Part shown: piece after piece, positions 1 through 8,016 of the stretch
Numbering within the stretch: position 1 is the stretch's first letter
Layout of the letters: each line of letters starts with the position of its first letter
Assembly (NCBI GenBank): GCA_030038475.1
Contig: JASHOU010000163.1
Location: 1-33,272, forward strand
Source: Terriglobales bacterium
GTDB lineage: Bacteria > Acidobacteriota > Terriglobia > Terriglobales > Acidobacteriaceae
Length of the DNA stretch: 33,272 nucleotides
Direction: 5' to 3'
Notes under the pieces: generated by a model
The model's input: only the letters and a program-made list of their open reading frames with translations
Database searches by the model: none
Told to the model about the DNA's origin: nothing
Translations under genes and position numbers: made by a program

Positions 1-814
1 TTCTGGAATTCGATTCTTTCCACTCGAGCAGGCGTTGCACCCGCAGTTTTATGAGTTCAGTGCAGTCCACCAGCCCTGTAGTGAAGGCGGGGAGTTCGGG
101 CGATGGAGCGAGTTCCGCCAGTTTGAGCAGAGCGGAAGCCAATTCAACCGCTTCGCCGCTGTTTGAGACCGCGGCTTCGTCGGCGGCAAATTCGGCCGCA
201 TCCTGCCATGAGCGATCCAGACTCCCCATGCCCGGAAACGATGTAGCGGAAAAGAGCAGCTTTTTGAGATTGTCGCGTGCGTGCATATGCCCGAGTTCGT
301 GCTGCACCGCAACCCGCAGTTCCTCGGTGCTCAGCAGCGCGACGGCCGATTCGGAAGCGAGAATTTTCGGCGTGGAAACACCGTACAACAGCAGGGGCGG
401 GCCTTGTTTCGCTTGCAGTGTGGAATTGCCCGAGCCCGCGTCAAGCGAATGCGCTCCTCGGAGCCAGTCGGCAAGCACGCGCGAAGCGCGGGCTTGCGCG
501 GCGAATACACGCAACACACCCGCGGCAATCAGCAAGAGCGTGCAAACGCTGAATAAAATGGTCCCCGAATCTTCGTCGATCTTTCCACCCTCCAGCAGCG
601 CAAACGCCGGTACCGCGAAGGCCAGCGTGAGGAATGCCGAACCCGCGAGAGGAAGAATTCTTATCGCAAACAGCACGCGGACGCGCGCGATAGCGGAATT
701 TTGGAAGAACAAACCGGCGCATCGCCATAGGCCTGCCACGAGCAGCGAGAGCAGACAATAGATCACGCCGAAGAAACCGAGCGCAACCATGAACGCCCGG
801 AGAAAAAACATCAT
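1..814 (-). CDS. M56 family (BlaR1-type) membrane metallopeptidase, 3' end cut off by the window edge
   Basis: The reading frame is open from an ATG at 814 to base 1, about 271 residues without a stop. The N-terminus has hydrophobic stretches at about residues 1-30, 47-74 and 86-105. It is followed by the zinc metallopeptidase motif HELGH at 172-176 and by EFAADE at 208-213, the usual downstream glutamate region of M56 enzymes. In the BlaR1/MecR1 family this protease senses a signal and leads to cleavage of the partner BlaI repressor. The start overlaps the stop of the upstream blaI-like gene (ATGA), which indicates translational coupling. The C-terminal sensor part lies outside the window, so the signal cannot be inferred; in this phylum such pairs are numerous and often not linked to beta-lactams. 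Confidence 0.9.
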   Translation of the reverse strand, partial: MMFFLRAFMVALGFFGVIYCLLSLLVAGLWRCAGLFFQNSAIARVRVLFAIRILPLAGSAFLTLAFAVPAFALLEGGKIDEDSGTILFSVCTLLLIAAGVLRVFAAQARASRVLADWLRGAHSLDAGSGNSTLQAKQGPPLLLYGVSTPKILASESAVALLSTEELRVAVQHELGHMHARDNLKKLLFSATSFPGMGSLDRSWQDAAEFAADEAAVSNSGEAVELASALLKLAELAPSPELPAFTTGLVDCTELIKLRVQRLLEWKESNSR

Positions 815-1278
815 GGCTGTTTTCCTTTCCGCTTTTTTAGTTCCGATCGCTTCTGTTCCACCAGCAATCGCAACTCATCGAGGAGCGTGTCATGGGTGCT
901 TACGGCTTCCACGAAATACGATAGAGGCAATGAAGATGGCACAGTTGACTCAATCCACCGGCGCATACCCGTAACCGCTACCAGCCGCGAGACCTCTTCG
1001 GGGGCACAGACAGCGGAGTAACGGAAAGCTCGGCCCTCTTCGGCACGCTGCAACAGACCTTTCTTGAAAAGACGATCAAGGGTGGTCATCACCGTGGTAT
1101 AGGCGAGCCGAACGTTGGCGCCATCCAGCAGCTCGCGCACCGTCACACTCTTGCGTGACCACACCTCTTTAAGAATCCTCCGCTCCAGAGGACCCAATCG
1201 AACTTTCGCCGGCATGGGCTCGGAATCGGAGAGCGTTTTCATACCGAAAGAGAGTGTCGAGTCAAATGTAGACGGCAA
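811..1278 (-). CDS. BlaI/MecI/CopY family transcriptional repressor
   Basis: This 155-residue protein has a winged helix-turn-helix at about residues 26-95 (LGPLERRILKEVW, then TVRELLDG and AYTTVMTTLDRLFKKGLL), the classic BlaI/MecI layout. The C-terminal helices would carry dimerisation and the site cut by the partner peptidase. The start is a TTG at 1276-1278, chosen because an AGGAGG sits at 1284-1289, five bases upstream. The gene overlaps the M56 peptidase gene by four bases, so repressor and protease are made together. Targets are not known from sequence; a palindrome upstream of the neighbouring phosphoesterase gene is one candidate. Confidence 0.92.
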   Translation of the reverse strand: MPSTFDSTLSFGMKTLSDSEPMPAKVRLGPLERRILKEVWSRKSVTVRELLDGANVRLAYTTVMTTLDRLFKKGLLQRAEEGRAFRYSAVCAPEEVSRLVAVTGMRRWIESTVPSSLPLSYFVEAVSTHDTLLDELRLLVEQKRSELKKRKGKQP

Positions 1279-1341
1279 GAACGCCTCCTAATGATAGCAG
1301 CAAACCACAAAGGCTGCGGCATTCAAAAATTGAAAGGTTCT

Positions 1342-1372
1342 CCGGCCGCCCTTGTTCGAAACGGGCAGCCGG
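1342..1372 (-). terminator. Hairpin downstream of the phosphoesterase gene
   Basis: A 10-bp stem (CCGGCCGCCC at 1342-1351 and GGGCAGCCGG at 1363-1372, with one G-U wobble position) encloses an 11-base loop. It begins 27 bases past the stop of the gene ending at 1400 and lies between that gene and the blaI-like start. A clean T-tract is missing; the nearest T-rich stretch on the minus strand is around 1323-1335. It may be an intrinsic terminator or an RNA-stabilising hairpin. Confidence 0.45.
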
Positions 1373-1399
1373 GATATTCCTCAAAAGCCGGTCCTCGAA

Positions 1400-4297
1400 C
1401 TACTCCGAACCGGTACGGTTGACTTCTTTGCTCTCCGGCTTAGGAGTTCCGCCCCGCATAACCGCGCCTGAGCGGGTAGTTGGGTAGGGCTTGTCGCCCA
1501 TCAACCCCTGCCAGAGGATGCGGTTGAATTTCTCCGTCGGGATTCGGTCTTCCTGGCTGAAATCCATCCCCTTCGTCTGCTCCGCCCACCACGCAGCATC
1601 ATGCGTGGGCTGTGGCAGTGCATCCCGGTTCTGAACATACTTGTTCAGAATCGGTAGTTGCGTGGTGTAGAGGATTTGCGCTGGAACCGCCGAATACGTC
1701 CACGACGCCTGGCTGGTGTTGAAAGCGTCGGTCATCGGGGGCACGCCAGCATCGTGCAGGTTCAGTTGCCCCACGCCCAGAATTTCTTCGATCGTCCGCA
1801 CCATGCTGACCGTGGTATAGAAAGTCGAATCCACCACACCCTGCGCCACATAGGGACCGACAACGAATGCAGTGCTGCGGTCGCCGCTCACGTGGTCGGC
1901 GCCATCCTGAGGATCGTCTTCGATCACAAAGATGAGCGTGTTACCGGCGTAGGGGCTGTGAGCGATCTTATCCACAGTCAGTCCTACCGCGTAGTCGTTG
2001 TCGGCAATTTGAATTTCCGGCGTGTTCACGCCGAAAGTCGCGGTGCCGAAATCGCCGAAGTGATCGTGATCGTAGCGCAGCAAAACCAGATTCGGGAATG
2101 TATTGGTCTTCACCTGTAGATCAAACTCGCGCTCCCACTCTTTGTAACGGAAGAAATCCGGATAGCTCTGGTCGAAAGGCCAGAAGCAGGGATCGGTGAG
2201 CTTGAGCAGTTCCTTCTTCGCCGACCATTCCACCTGGATCGGAGGCTTCGTCGCGCAAGGATAGGCGAGGGTCGGACTGAGCAAGCCCAGGTCCTCGCGT
2301 ACTTCCAAAGCGCCAATATCGGTGTAGAACCCGTAGTCGCGAACTTTGAGATGAGCCTTGAGCGCCGCATCCCAAATATAGCCCGCGCCTTCTTCGCCAT
2401 TCGGACCGTCGGCTTCGACTTCGTTGGCGTTTCCGGGCAATAGGTTCGGATCGGGCGGATAAATCGGTTGTTCTACCTGGCGAGCCGCGACGCCCGTGAT
2501 CGCAACGTCAACGTTGCGGGCCGTGCCTTCGCTGTCGTAATTGCATCCCCCTTTCCCGTAGTCGACAGTTACGCACTTCTCGTTGATGTCCAGAGCGCGC
2601 GCCGCCGTCGACCATTGCCAGCCGTCCATGCTCACCATCGAGCTGTCGTCAAAGTTGTCGAAGGTCACAAAGTTCGTCGCAATTGCATGGAAGTTGGGCG
2701 TATCGACGATCGGGAATTGGGTCAACGCCGGATCGGCATTGGCGCCATTGGTCAAATCGCCCAGTATCTGATCGAAGGTGCGATTCTCTTTCACGATGTA
2801 AATGATGTGTTGGATGTGTTGGTGCAGGAACGTCATGGTTGCGATGTCGGTCGGGCTCAACTGGAAGTTGAAGCCGTTGTTCTGCGCTACCTGTCCCGTC
2901 AGCTGCGAGAGCTGAACCGAGTTGGGCACCGGCAGCGTCAGGAAACCCGAGTACTCGTTCTGCCACGCATACTCGTTCGCGGCGCCATCTTGCACATAAA
3001 GACTGTCACACCCCGAGCCGTAACCGCCGCCAGGATTGTTATTGATATACCGGCAGTTCATCACATTCGGAGCTTCTGCGCTCTTGCTGTTCACGACGTA
3101 AAGAGTTGACCCATCCGGACTGATGCTGACCGAGTTGGGATAAAAGCCCGTCGGGATGAGCCCGAGAACCGTCGGTTTTTTGCCCGTGAGGCTGATGACG
3201 GCCACAGAGTTGGTGCCGCCGTTGGTGACGTATGCAGTGCTCTCGTCAGGCGAAAGCGTAACGCTATTGGGATTGCTGCCTTTGGGAACAAGGTTGCCAT
3301 TGCCCAACACGCCGACCGGCGCGCTGGCATTGACATCGGCGACAACCGCGTTGCTCGCCGTATTAATGATGATTAACTCATCGGAGTTCGCCGCCACCAC
3401 GAACAACTCAGTCTGCGCGGCATTGAGCGTCATCTTCTCCGGGTTTCCGGCTACTGGAATCCGGTTCGTGAGCGTCACAACCCCATTGGTCAGATTGAGC
3501 ACGTCGATTTCACGATCGCGAACGCTCGAAACATAAACAGTCCCGTTGGCAGTGTTACCTGCAACCGCGATCCCGTACGGGAACTCCCCACCCGGAACGC
3601 CCGTTTGTGCAGGATTAATGATTCCGGGACGCAGATCATACTCTTGTTGAACCACACCCTGCGTCAGGTTCACCGAAGTGATGGAATCCGTTTCGTGGTT
3701 CGCCACAAACAGCGTATTGCCATCGGACGTAATGCCGAGGATCGCAGCCGTCGGGCCGACCTCGGTCTCTTGGCAAATCAGATCGCAGTAATGGCCGAGA
3801 TTGATCGGCGTTCCAAATTCCGCCCACAATCCACTTTGCAGCGTGAAGGTGTGCACCTCGTCATTGCCGCCGCCGCCCACATAAAACGCGGAGCCGTTCG
3901 GCGCCCATACGATCCCGTCAAAAGTTTCGTCGAAGTTGTTCAGGAAGACCACCTGCGTTTCCACCGGCGTACTCGGCGTCGAGATGTCGTAAACAAACAC
4001 AAACTCGCCCGAATCCGGCCCCGAATAGCTTCCATCTGAGGCCACCATCAGGTTGTAGCCGCTGGTCAGGATCAGCAAAGTATTGCCGTCCGGGCTAATA
4101 GTTGTGGTCTCGGCGCCATCCGGCGTATAGGTCGGGAAGTCCGGCAAAGAGGTTGTCAAAGGCAGAAACACAGATCCTGGGGCCGCATTCGGTGTAATGG
4201 TCGCACCCGTCGGCAGTTGTTGCGCAGACGCGTAGCAGGTCACGGCTAAGGCGAACATGACCGCGACGGCTCCACAAAGGAAATTCGTGATCTTCAT
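1400..4297 (-). CDS. Secreted YVTN beta-propeller / phosphoesterase (PLC/acid phosphatase-like) fusion protein
   Basis: This is a 965-residue protein with a signal peptide (residues 1-26, hydrophobic core then AYASAQQ-like cleavage region), so it acts outside the cytoplasm. Residues of roughly 40-440 contain repeated blades of the type SPDGSTLYVVN, TSDGNTLFVAN and SPDESTAYVTN, which are YVTN/YncE-like beta-propeller repeats. The C-terminal half starts near residue 500 with IVKENRTFDQILGD, the signature of the phosphoesterase family PF04185 (phospholipase C/acid phosphatase), and contains the metal-site-like DDPQDGADHVSGDR near residue 820. Substrate is unknown. The ATG at 4297 has GGGAGG a few bases upstream. 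It is alone in its transcription unit, with a palindrome about 70-85 bases upstream of the start. The family is frequent in Acidobacteriota. Confidence 0.88.
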   Translation of the reverse strand: MKITNFLCGAVAVMFALAVTCYASAQQLPTGATITPNAAPGSVFLPLTTSLPDFPTYTPDGAETTTISPDGNTLLILTSGYNLMVASDGSYSGPDSGEFVFVYDISTPSTPVETQVVFLNNFDETFDGIVWAPNGSAFYVGGGGNDEVHTFTLQSGLWAEFGTPINLGHYCDLICQETEVGPTAAILGITSDGNTLFVANHETDSITSVNLTQGVVQQEYDLRPGIINPAQTGVPGGEFPYGIAVAGNTANGTVYVSSVRDREIDVLNLTNGVVTLTNRIPVAGNPEKMTLNAAQTELFVVAANSDELIIINTASNAVVADVNASAPVGVLGNGNLVPKGSNPNSVTLSPDESTAYVTNGGTNSVAVISLTGKKPTVLGLIPTGFYPNSVSISPDGSTLYVVNSKSAEAPNVMNCRYINNNPGGGYGSGCDSLYVQDGAANEYAWQNEYSGFLTLPVPNSVQLSQLTGQVAQNNGFNFQLSPTDIATMTFLHQHIQHIIYIVKENRTFDQILGDLTNGANADPALTQFPIVDTPNFHAIATNFVTFDNFDDSSMVSMDGWQWSTAARALDINEKCVTVDYGKGGCNYDSEGTARNVDVAITGVAARQVEQPIYPPDPNLLPGNANEVEADGPNGEEGAGYIWDAALKAHLKVRDYGFYTDIGALEVREDLGLLSPTLAYPCATKPPIQVEWSAKKELLKLTDPCFWPFDQSYPDFFRYKEWEREFDLQVKTNTFPNLVLLRYDHDHFGDFGTATFGVNTPEIQIADNDYAVGLTVDKIAHSPYAGNTLIFVIEDDPQDGADHVSGDRSTAFVVGPYVAQGVVDSTFYTTVSMVRTIEEILGVGQLNLHDAGVPPMTDAFNTSQASWTYSAVPAQILYTTQLPILNKYVQNRDALPQPTHDAAWWAEQTKGMDFSQEDRIPTEKFNRILWQGLMGDKPYPTTRSGAVMRGGTPKPESKEVNRTGSE

Positions 4298-4363
4298 ACG
4301 GTGAATCCTCCCGGAAGTTTCGCTTGTGTTCCTGAAGTTGAATTCTTGAAGGCCGAGACGGTC

Positions 4364-4384
4364 GCACTACGCAAAACGTAGTAC
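4364..4384. promoter_or_regulatory. Inverted repeat upstream of the phosphoesterase gene (candidate operator)
   Basis: GCACTACG (4364-4371) and CGTAGTAC (4377-4384) form an 8-bp inverted repeat with one mismatch around a five-base A-rich spacer. Its ACTACG/CGTAGT core resembles the ACTACA/TGTAGT half-sites known for BlaI/MecI operators, but the spacing is longer than in the staphylococcal sites. It lies 67-87 bases before the ATG at 4297, a sensible place for an operator. The link to the BlaI-like protein is inference. Confidence 0.35.
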
Positions 4385-4536
4385 TACCCAAAGAATCGGA
4401 ACGGGAACATCGAATAGATAAATCAGCAATGTTAAGGAGGGGTTATGGATTTATGAAAAGTTGCGCATATCTTTGTTACGTGTTTGTAAACACCGCTTCT
4501 GGAGCGGACCTTGGGATCGTGGCGACGGTCTCCGCC

Positions 4537-5478
4537 TCACCCGTTGCGTTGAATTCCCGCTTCCTGCTTCTGCGCCGTGTGCAACGCCCACGCCATTCGC
4601 GGAGTATTGTGGGCGATTCCAAAACGTCCCTGCGCGTCGAGCAGAATAATTCCGCCGTGCCCGTTGACGCGTTGCTTCAGATAATTCATAGCCTCTTTCG
4701 CCACCCACTCCGGCAAATTGCCCGATTCGACTCGATCTGCCGCCCACTTCGCCAGCACCAGCTTCATGATGGGTTCGCCCCATCCCGTCGTCGAAGCCGC
4801 CGCGCTCGAATTATCGGCGTAGCATCCGCAGCCGATCAGCGACGAATCGCCCAGCCGCCCCGGAGCCTTGTTGAGTGTGCCTCCCGTCGACGTTGCCGCC
4901 GCGATGTTGCCCCCGCGATCGAGCGCGACCGCGCCCACCGTATCGTGCGAGAGCATATCTTCGGTCGGCGCGAACAGGTCGTTGCCGTCTCCGCCCGCCG
5001 CCTGCGCCTGATATTCGCGCAGCCGCTTCACCTCGCGCGGAATAACGAGGTCTTCATTGCGGCACAAAGCGATGCCGTGCTCGGCGGCAAAACGCTCGGC
5101 GCCCTCGGCGACAAAATAAACGTGCGGGCTATCGCTCAATATTTTGCGCGCCGCGCGAACCGGATTGCGCAGCCGCTCCACGCAACCGACGCCCCCGCCG
5201 CGCAGAGTCGCGCCATCCATGATGAACGCGTCCAGTTGCACCTTGCCATCGCGATTCAAAAAGCTGCCCCGTCCCGCGTCGAATGTCTCGTCATCCTCCA
5301 TCACGACGACGGCTTCCTCGACCGCATCGAGCGCCGATCCGCCGCGTTCCAGCACCCGCCATCCGGCAGCGACGGCACTCCGCACACCGCGCAGGTGCGC
5401 CTCCACCATGTCGTCTGGAATATCCCAGGCCCCGCCGTGCACCACCATCACAGGATTGCTTGGCAAGAATTCTCCCAC
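4537..5478 (-). CDS. Isoaspartyl peptidase / L-asparaginase (plant-type, Ntn-hydrolase)
   Basis: The 313-residue product matches the plant-type asparaginase family, which hydrolyses isoaspartyl dipeptides and asparagine. It opens with MVVHGGAWD (residues 11-19), has DAGRGSFLN at 67-75 and carries the self-cleavage site HDTVGAVALD, giving Thr180 as the nucleophile exposed by autoproteolysis. NKAPGRLGDSSLIGCG and ASTTGWGE follow as substrate-site segments. Length is normal. The frame opens at a GTG (5478), but GGGAG at 5473-5477 is better placed for a TTG at 5466, which would remove four residues (MPSNPVMVVHGG). It acts in the cytoplasm, probably in repair or turnover of damaged aspartyl peptides. 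It is not tightly coupled to either neighbour. Confidence 0.92.
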   Translation of the reverse strand: MGEFLPSNPVMVVHGGAWDIPDDMVEAHLRGVRSAVAAGWRVLERGGSALDAVEEAVVVMEDDETFDAGRGSFLNRDGKVQLDAFIMDGATLRGGGVGCVERLRNPVRAARKILSDSPHVYFVAEGAERFAAEHGIALCRNEDLVIPREVKRLREYQAQAAGGDGNDLFAPTEDMLSHDTVGAVALDRGGNIAAATSTGGTLNKAPGRLGDSSLIGCGCYADNSSAAASTTGWGEPIMKLVLAKWAADRVESGNLPEWVAKEAMNYLKQRVNGHGGIILLDAQGRFGIAHNTPRMAWALHTAQKQEAGIQRNG

Positions 5479-5554
5479 GAACCGATCTCGCGAGGGGATA
5501 GGATAACAGTTTGAATCCAGCCTTGCGCGAGCGGAGCCGAGTGCTTGACCAACG

Positions 5555-6010
5555 TTACGCGTTACGAATCTCTTTCAAAGTCTTGCTCCAAGGCCACAGA
5601 AACCAAAGTGCGCTCCACCATGTTGCAATCGTTTGCCATCCTTCATCCTTGGGTTTCTGGAGTTGGGCCTTGAAGCATCTTGTTCCGCGATAGTGTTCAA
5701 GAACCCGATACTTACCGGATAAGAAACCGATAACGGCGTCAACGAACCTGTCAACCCGGTCGCGTTTTGTGCATGGAAACCACTCGCACCAAAAATGGCT
5801 CACTGCGAAGTGCAACTCATCGCAATTTTGCAAACAGAGCCACACCTCATGTGAAAGCCCGGGTTGAACTGGCATTGTGATGCTGATTTCCACCGGCTCG
5901 CCAGAGTTTTCAACCATCCTCAATGCTGGAAAGCGGCGAGCGATTTCGGCAAACGCCCCTCTTGCGATTGCGTCGGTATCTTGGGCATCACTAGAAATCA
6001 CGTCCGTCAC
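5555..6010 (-). CDS. Hypothetical protein coupled to the CDP-alcohol phosphatidyltransferase
   Basis: I do not recognise this 151-residue protein. Residues 1-55 look alpha/beta with charged helices (DAIARGAFAEIARRFP). The middle contains a cluster of Cys, Trp and His (SHEVWLCLQNCDELHF, then FWCEWFPCTKRDRVDRF). The C-terminus is rich in tryptophan (WQTIATWWSALWFLWPW), probably amphipathic or membrane-associated. The GTG start at 6010 overlaps the stop of the upstream gene (GTGA), so it is translated together with the phosphatidyltransferase; this is the main support that it is real. A role in the same membrane-lipid step is possible but not shown. Confidence 0.65.
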   Translation of the reverse strand: MTDVISSDAQDTDAIARGAFAEIARRFPALRMVENSGEPVEISITMPVQPGLSHEVWLCLQNCDELHFAVSHFWCEWFPCTKRDRVDRFVDAVIGFLSGKYRVLEHYRGTRCFKAQLQKPKDEGWQTIATWWSALWFLWPWSKTLKEIRNA

Positions 6011-6633
6011 GCCGCGCGCGCCGGAGCATCGAGCGACTTCGTCCGTTGCCAGGTGTAGATAATCCGGTGAATTACCGTGACCGTCGAAAGCACCGCGATC
6101 ACCCAGAGCACGGGCGCCATCACATTGAACAATGCGCCAATAATCAGCAGAACCAAACGCTCCGGGCGCTCCATGAAACCAACGCGGCAGGTTCCGATGA
6201 GCGATTCGGCGCGGGCGCGCGCGTAACTCACCATGATGGCGCTGATCATTGCCAGCGCGGCCAGCACTACATAGAAGAAGCGGTTGCCGCGGCCGTAAAA
6301 CACGAGCAATCCCAAAAAGAGCGAAGCGTCGCTGTAGCGGTCGACGATCGAATCGAAAAACCCTCCGAAGCGGGTCACTTGGTTTGAGAGACGGGCCACG
6401 CGGCCATCCACTAGGTCGAAGAACCCCGAACCGATAATCACTAGGCCGGCATAAAAAAACATGCGGCGCTGGTTGTCGCCATTGGCATATCCGAACAAAA
6501 ACGCGGCATAGCTATTGACGACCAGTCCCATCAGCGTGAGGAAATTCGGATCGATGCGGGAGAGCGCCAGCAGGCGCACGATCGCGTCGAGCAGACCGCC
6601 GCAGGCGCGGCCCACCGCGCTGGTCCAGGTCAT
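6007..6633 (-). CDS. CDP-alcohol phosphatidyltransferase family protein
   Basis: This 208-residue integral membrane protein has the full family signature: D76-G77-x2-A80-R81-x8-G90-x3-D94-x3-D98 (DGRVARLSNQVTRFGG followed by FDSIVDRYSD). The aspartates bind the divalent metal and CDP-diacylglycerol. About five or six hydrophobic segments follow the usual pattern. The enzyme transfers a phosphatidyl group to an alcohol such as glycerol phosphate, inositol phosphate or serine; the acceptor cannot be read from the sequence. The ATG at 6633 has GGAGAG four to nine bases upstream. The stop overlaps the start of the 151-residue gene downstream. Confidence 0.9.
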   Translation of the reverse strand: MTWTSAVGRACGGLLDAIVRLLALSRIDPNFLTLMGLVVNSYAAFLFGYANGDNQRRMFFYAGLVIIGSGFFDLVDGRVARLSNQVTRFGGFFDSIVDRYSDASLFLGLLVFYGRGNRFFYVVLAALAMISAIMVSYARARAESLIGTCRVGFMERPERLVLLIIGALFNVMAPVLWVIAVLSTVTVIHRIIYTWQRTKSLDAPARAA

Positions 6634-6679
6634 AGATCTCTCCGTATAACGTTCCCCGCCGGCAAAATAACTTTCCAGC

Positions 6680-7177
6680 TCATTCCGATTTCTGTTTCGA
6701 TTCCGCTTCGGCCAGATCGTGCATCGTCGCGAGCTTCAGGATCTCCATTTCGCGGCTGCCCCCGGGCGTCACCACCACGGCCGTATCGCCAACCTTTTTA
6801 TTCAGCAGCGCCCGCCCAATCGGCGAGGTGGTCGAAATTTTGCCGGCAGGCACGTCAGCCTCCTCGCTCGTCACCAACTGGTATTCCATTTCTTCGTTCT
6901 TGGTCTCGTCGAAGACGGTAACGGTCGAGCCAAGGCCAACTTTATCCTTGGGAATATTGTTCATGTTGATCAGCGACAGGTCGGCGAGCCTTTTTCCGAG
7001 CTGGCGCACCCGCGCCTTTAGATACTCCTGGCGCTGCTTCGCCATGTGATACTCGGCGTTCTCGCTGAGGTCGCCCATGGCGACGGCCTTTTTGATCTCT
7101 TTGGGGATCTCAAAGGCCAACTCGTGTTCGAGCGTGTTCAGTTCGTCGCGTAGACGTTTCTTGATCTCTTCGGTCAT
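6680..7177 (-). CDS. greA: Transcription elongation factor GreA
   Basis: The 165-residue protein has the standard two-domain GreA layout. An N-terminal coiled coil (residues 1-75) contains the conserved GDLSENAEYHMAK around 35-47, whose acidic tip enters the RNA polymerase secondary channel. A C-terminal FKBP-like domain carries ISTTSPIGRALLNKKVGD. It rescues backtracked polymerase by stimulating cleavage of the transcript. The ATG at 7177 has GGAAG about eight bases upstream. It is divergent from carD, another RNA-polymerase-binding protein, across a 198-bp region with three inverted repeats. Confidence 0.97.
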   Translation of the reverse strand: MTEEIKKRLRDELNTLEHELAFEIPKEIKKAVAMGDLSENAEYHMAKQRQEYLKARVRQLGKRLADLSLINMNNIPKDKVGLGSTVTVFDETKNEEMEYQLVTSEEADVPAGKISTTSPIGRALLNKKVGDTAVVVTPGGSREMEILKLATMHDLAEAESKQKSE

Positions 7178-7240
7178 TTCTTATGCTTCCGGCATTATAA
7201 CTCCCGCCGACGGCCGACGGTGGGGGGCCGGATTCGTATC

Positions 7241-7298
7241 AGGGTATCGCTTCACCGATACCCTAAGTCCTTCAGAATCAGACGCCCCTTCAGGGGCG
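7241..7298. repeat. Two perfect hairpins in the greA-carD intergenic region
   Basis: AGGGTATCG (7241-7249) and CGATACCCT (7256-7264) form a perfect 9-bp stem around a six-base loop. Then CGCCCC (7283-7288) and GGGGCG (7293-7298) form a 6-bp stem around a TTCA loop. Neither has a following T-tract, and both lie upstream of the proposed carD promoter, so they are not simple terminators of a neighbouring gene. They could be regulator sites or small repeat elements of the TTCA-loop type seen elsewhere in the window. Confidence 0.6.
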
Positions 7299-7306
7299 CT
7301 TCTTCG

Positions 7307-7344
7307 TTGCCTTCTTACCGCCAGTCGGCTAAACTGTGTTTAGC
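7307..7344 (+). promoter_or_regulatory. Candidate carD promoter with a palindrome over the -10 box
   Basis: TTGCCT (7307-7312) and TAAACT (7330-7335) are spaced by 17 bases, each matching 4 of 6 consensus positions. A perfect 7-bp inverted repeat, GCTAAAC and GTTTAGC with a three-base spacer (7328-7344), covers the -10 box and the predicted start of transcription. A protein bound there would block transcription. The promoter call is weak; the palindrome is seen directly. Confidence 0.4.
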
Positions 7345-7375
7345 TTCTCCCAGCCTCCTCGACGAGGGTCCCTCC

Positions 7376-7909
7376 ATGAGTGGTAACGGCGTTTTCCACA
7401 TCGGCGATAAGGTCGTTTACCCCAACCATGGCGTCGGAACTGTAGAACAAATCGCCAGTCTGACCATAGGAACGCAAATCCAAAAATTTTATGTTCTTAG
7501 CATCGCGGCCAGCAACCTAAAGGTGCGGGTCCCATTCCACAACGTCGATAGTGTCGGAATGCGCCCGGTCGTGCGCAATGGCGAAGTCGAAAAGATCGTA
7601 GATTTTCTCTCTTCCGGCCAATGCATCAACGCCGCCGACTGGAAAGACCGCTTCAAAGAGAACTCGGAACGCATGCGCACCGGCTCGCTCACCGATGTGG
7701 CCGCCGTCCTCAAGAGCCTTCTGGTCCTCGCCCAGGAAAAGTCGCTTTCCTTCCGCGAAAAAAAGATGCTCGAACGAGCCCGCTATCTTTTGGTCAGCGA
7801 GATCGCCATCTCGCGCAACTGCGAGGAAAGTCTGATCGAACAGGCGCTTACCAAAGCGCTTACGAAGTGTAATCTGCGCTTCCCCGAAATTTCCGAACTC
7901 GCCTCCTAG
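7376..7909 (+). CDS. carD: CarD family transcriptional regulator
   Basis: The 177-residue protein begins with FHIGDKVVYPNHGVGTVEQI (residues 7-26), the start of the Tudor-like RNA-polymerase interaction domain of CarD/CdnL proteins. The helical C-terminal domain has ADWKDRFKENSERM, with Trp89 in the position of the residue that wedges into the minor groove at the upstream edge of the transcription bubble. CarD stabilises open complexes at housekeeping promoters. The frame is open further upstream, but the ATG at 7376 is chosen because GAGGG lies at 7364-7368 and homology starts there. It is divergent from greA. Confidence 0.93.
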   Translation: MSGNGVFHIGDKVVYPNHGVGTVEQIASLTIGTQIQKFYVLSIAASNLKVRVPFHNVDSVGMRPVVRNGEVEKIVDFLSSGQCINAADWKDRFKENSERMRTGSLTDVAAVLKSLLVLAQEKSLSFREKKMLERARYLLVSEIAISRNCEESLIEQALTKALTKCNLRFPEISELAS

Positions 7910-8016
7910 CGCCGTTCCGGGAACCACTCAACACTACGCGATGATCGCGCCCGTCACCTCAATTTGAGTTAGCCGCCGTAGAACCGCTAAAGTAAGAGAC
8001 CAGATTCCAGTTGTCC

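Noticed and set aside
51-761. 236-codon plus-strand frame
   Set aside because: It is antisense to the M56 peptidase, whose HELGH motif and coupling to the BlaI gene are clear; composition is that of a shadow frame.
4429-5514. 361-codon plus-strand frame after AAGGAGGGG and an ATG
   Set aside because: It runs antisense through the isoaspartyl peptidase with Arg/His-rich shadow composition. The good ribosome-binding site at 4434-4442 leads into a three-codon frame (ATG GAT TTA TGA), so it is probably chance.
7193-7198. TATAAT on the minus strand before greA
   Set aside because: The transcript would start about nine bases before the ATG and lose the ribosome-binding site; no -35 box is present.
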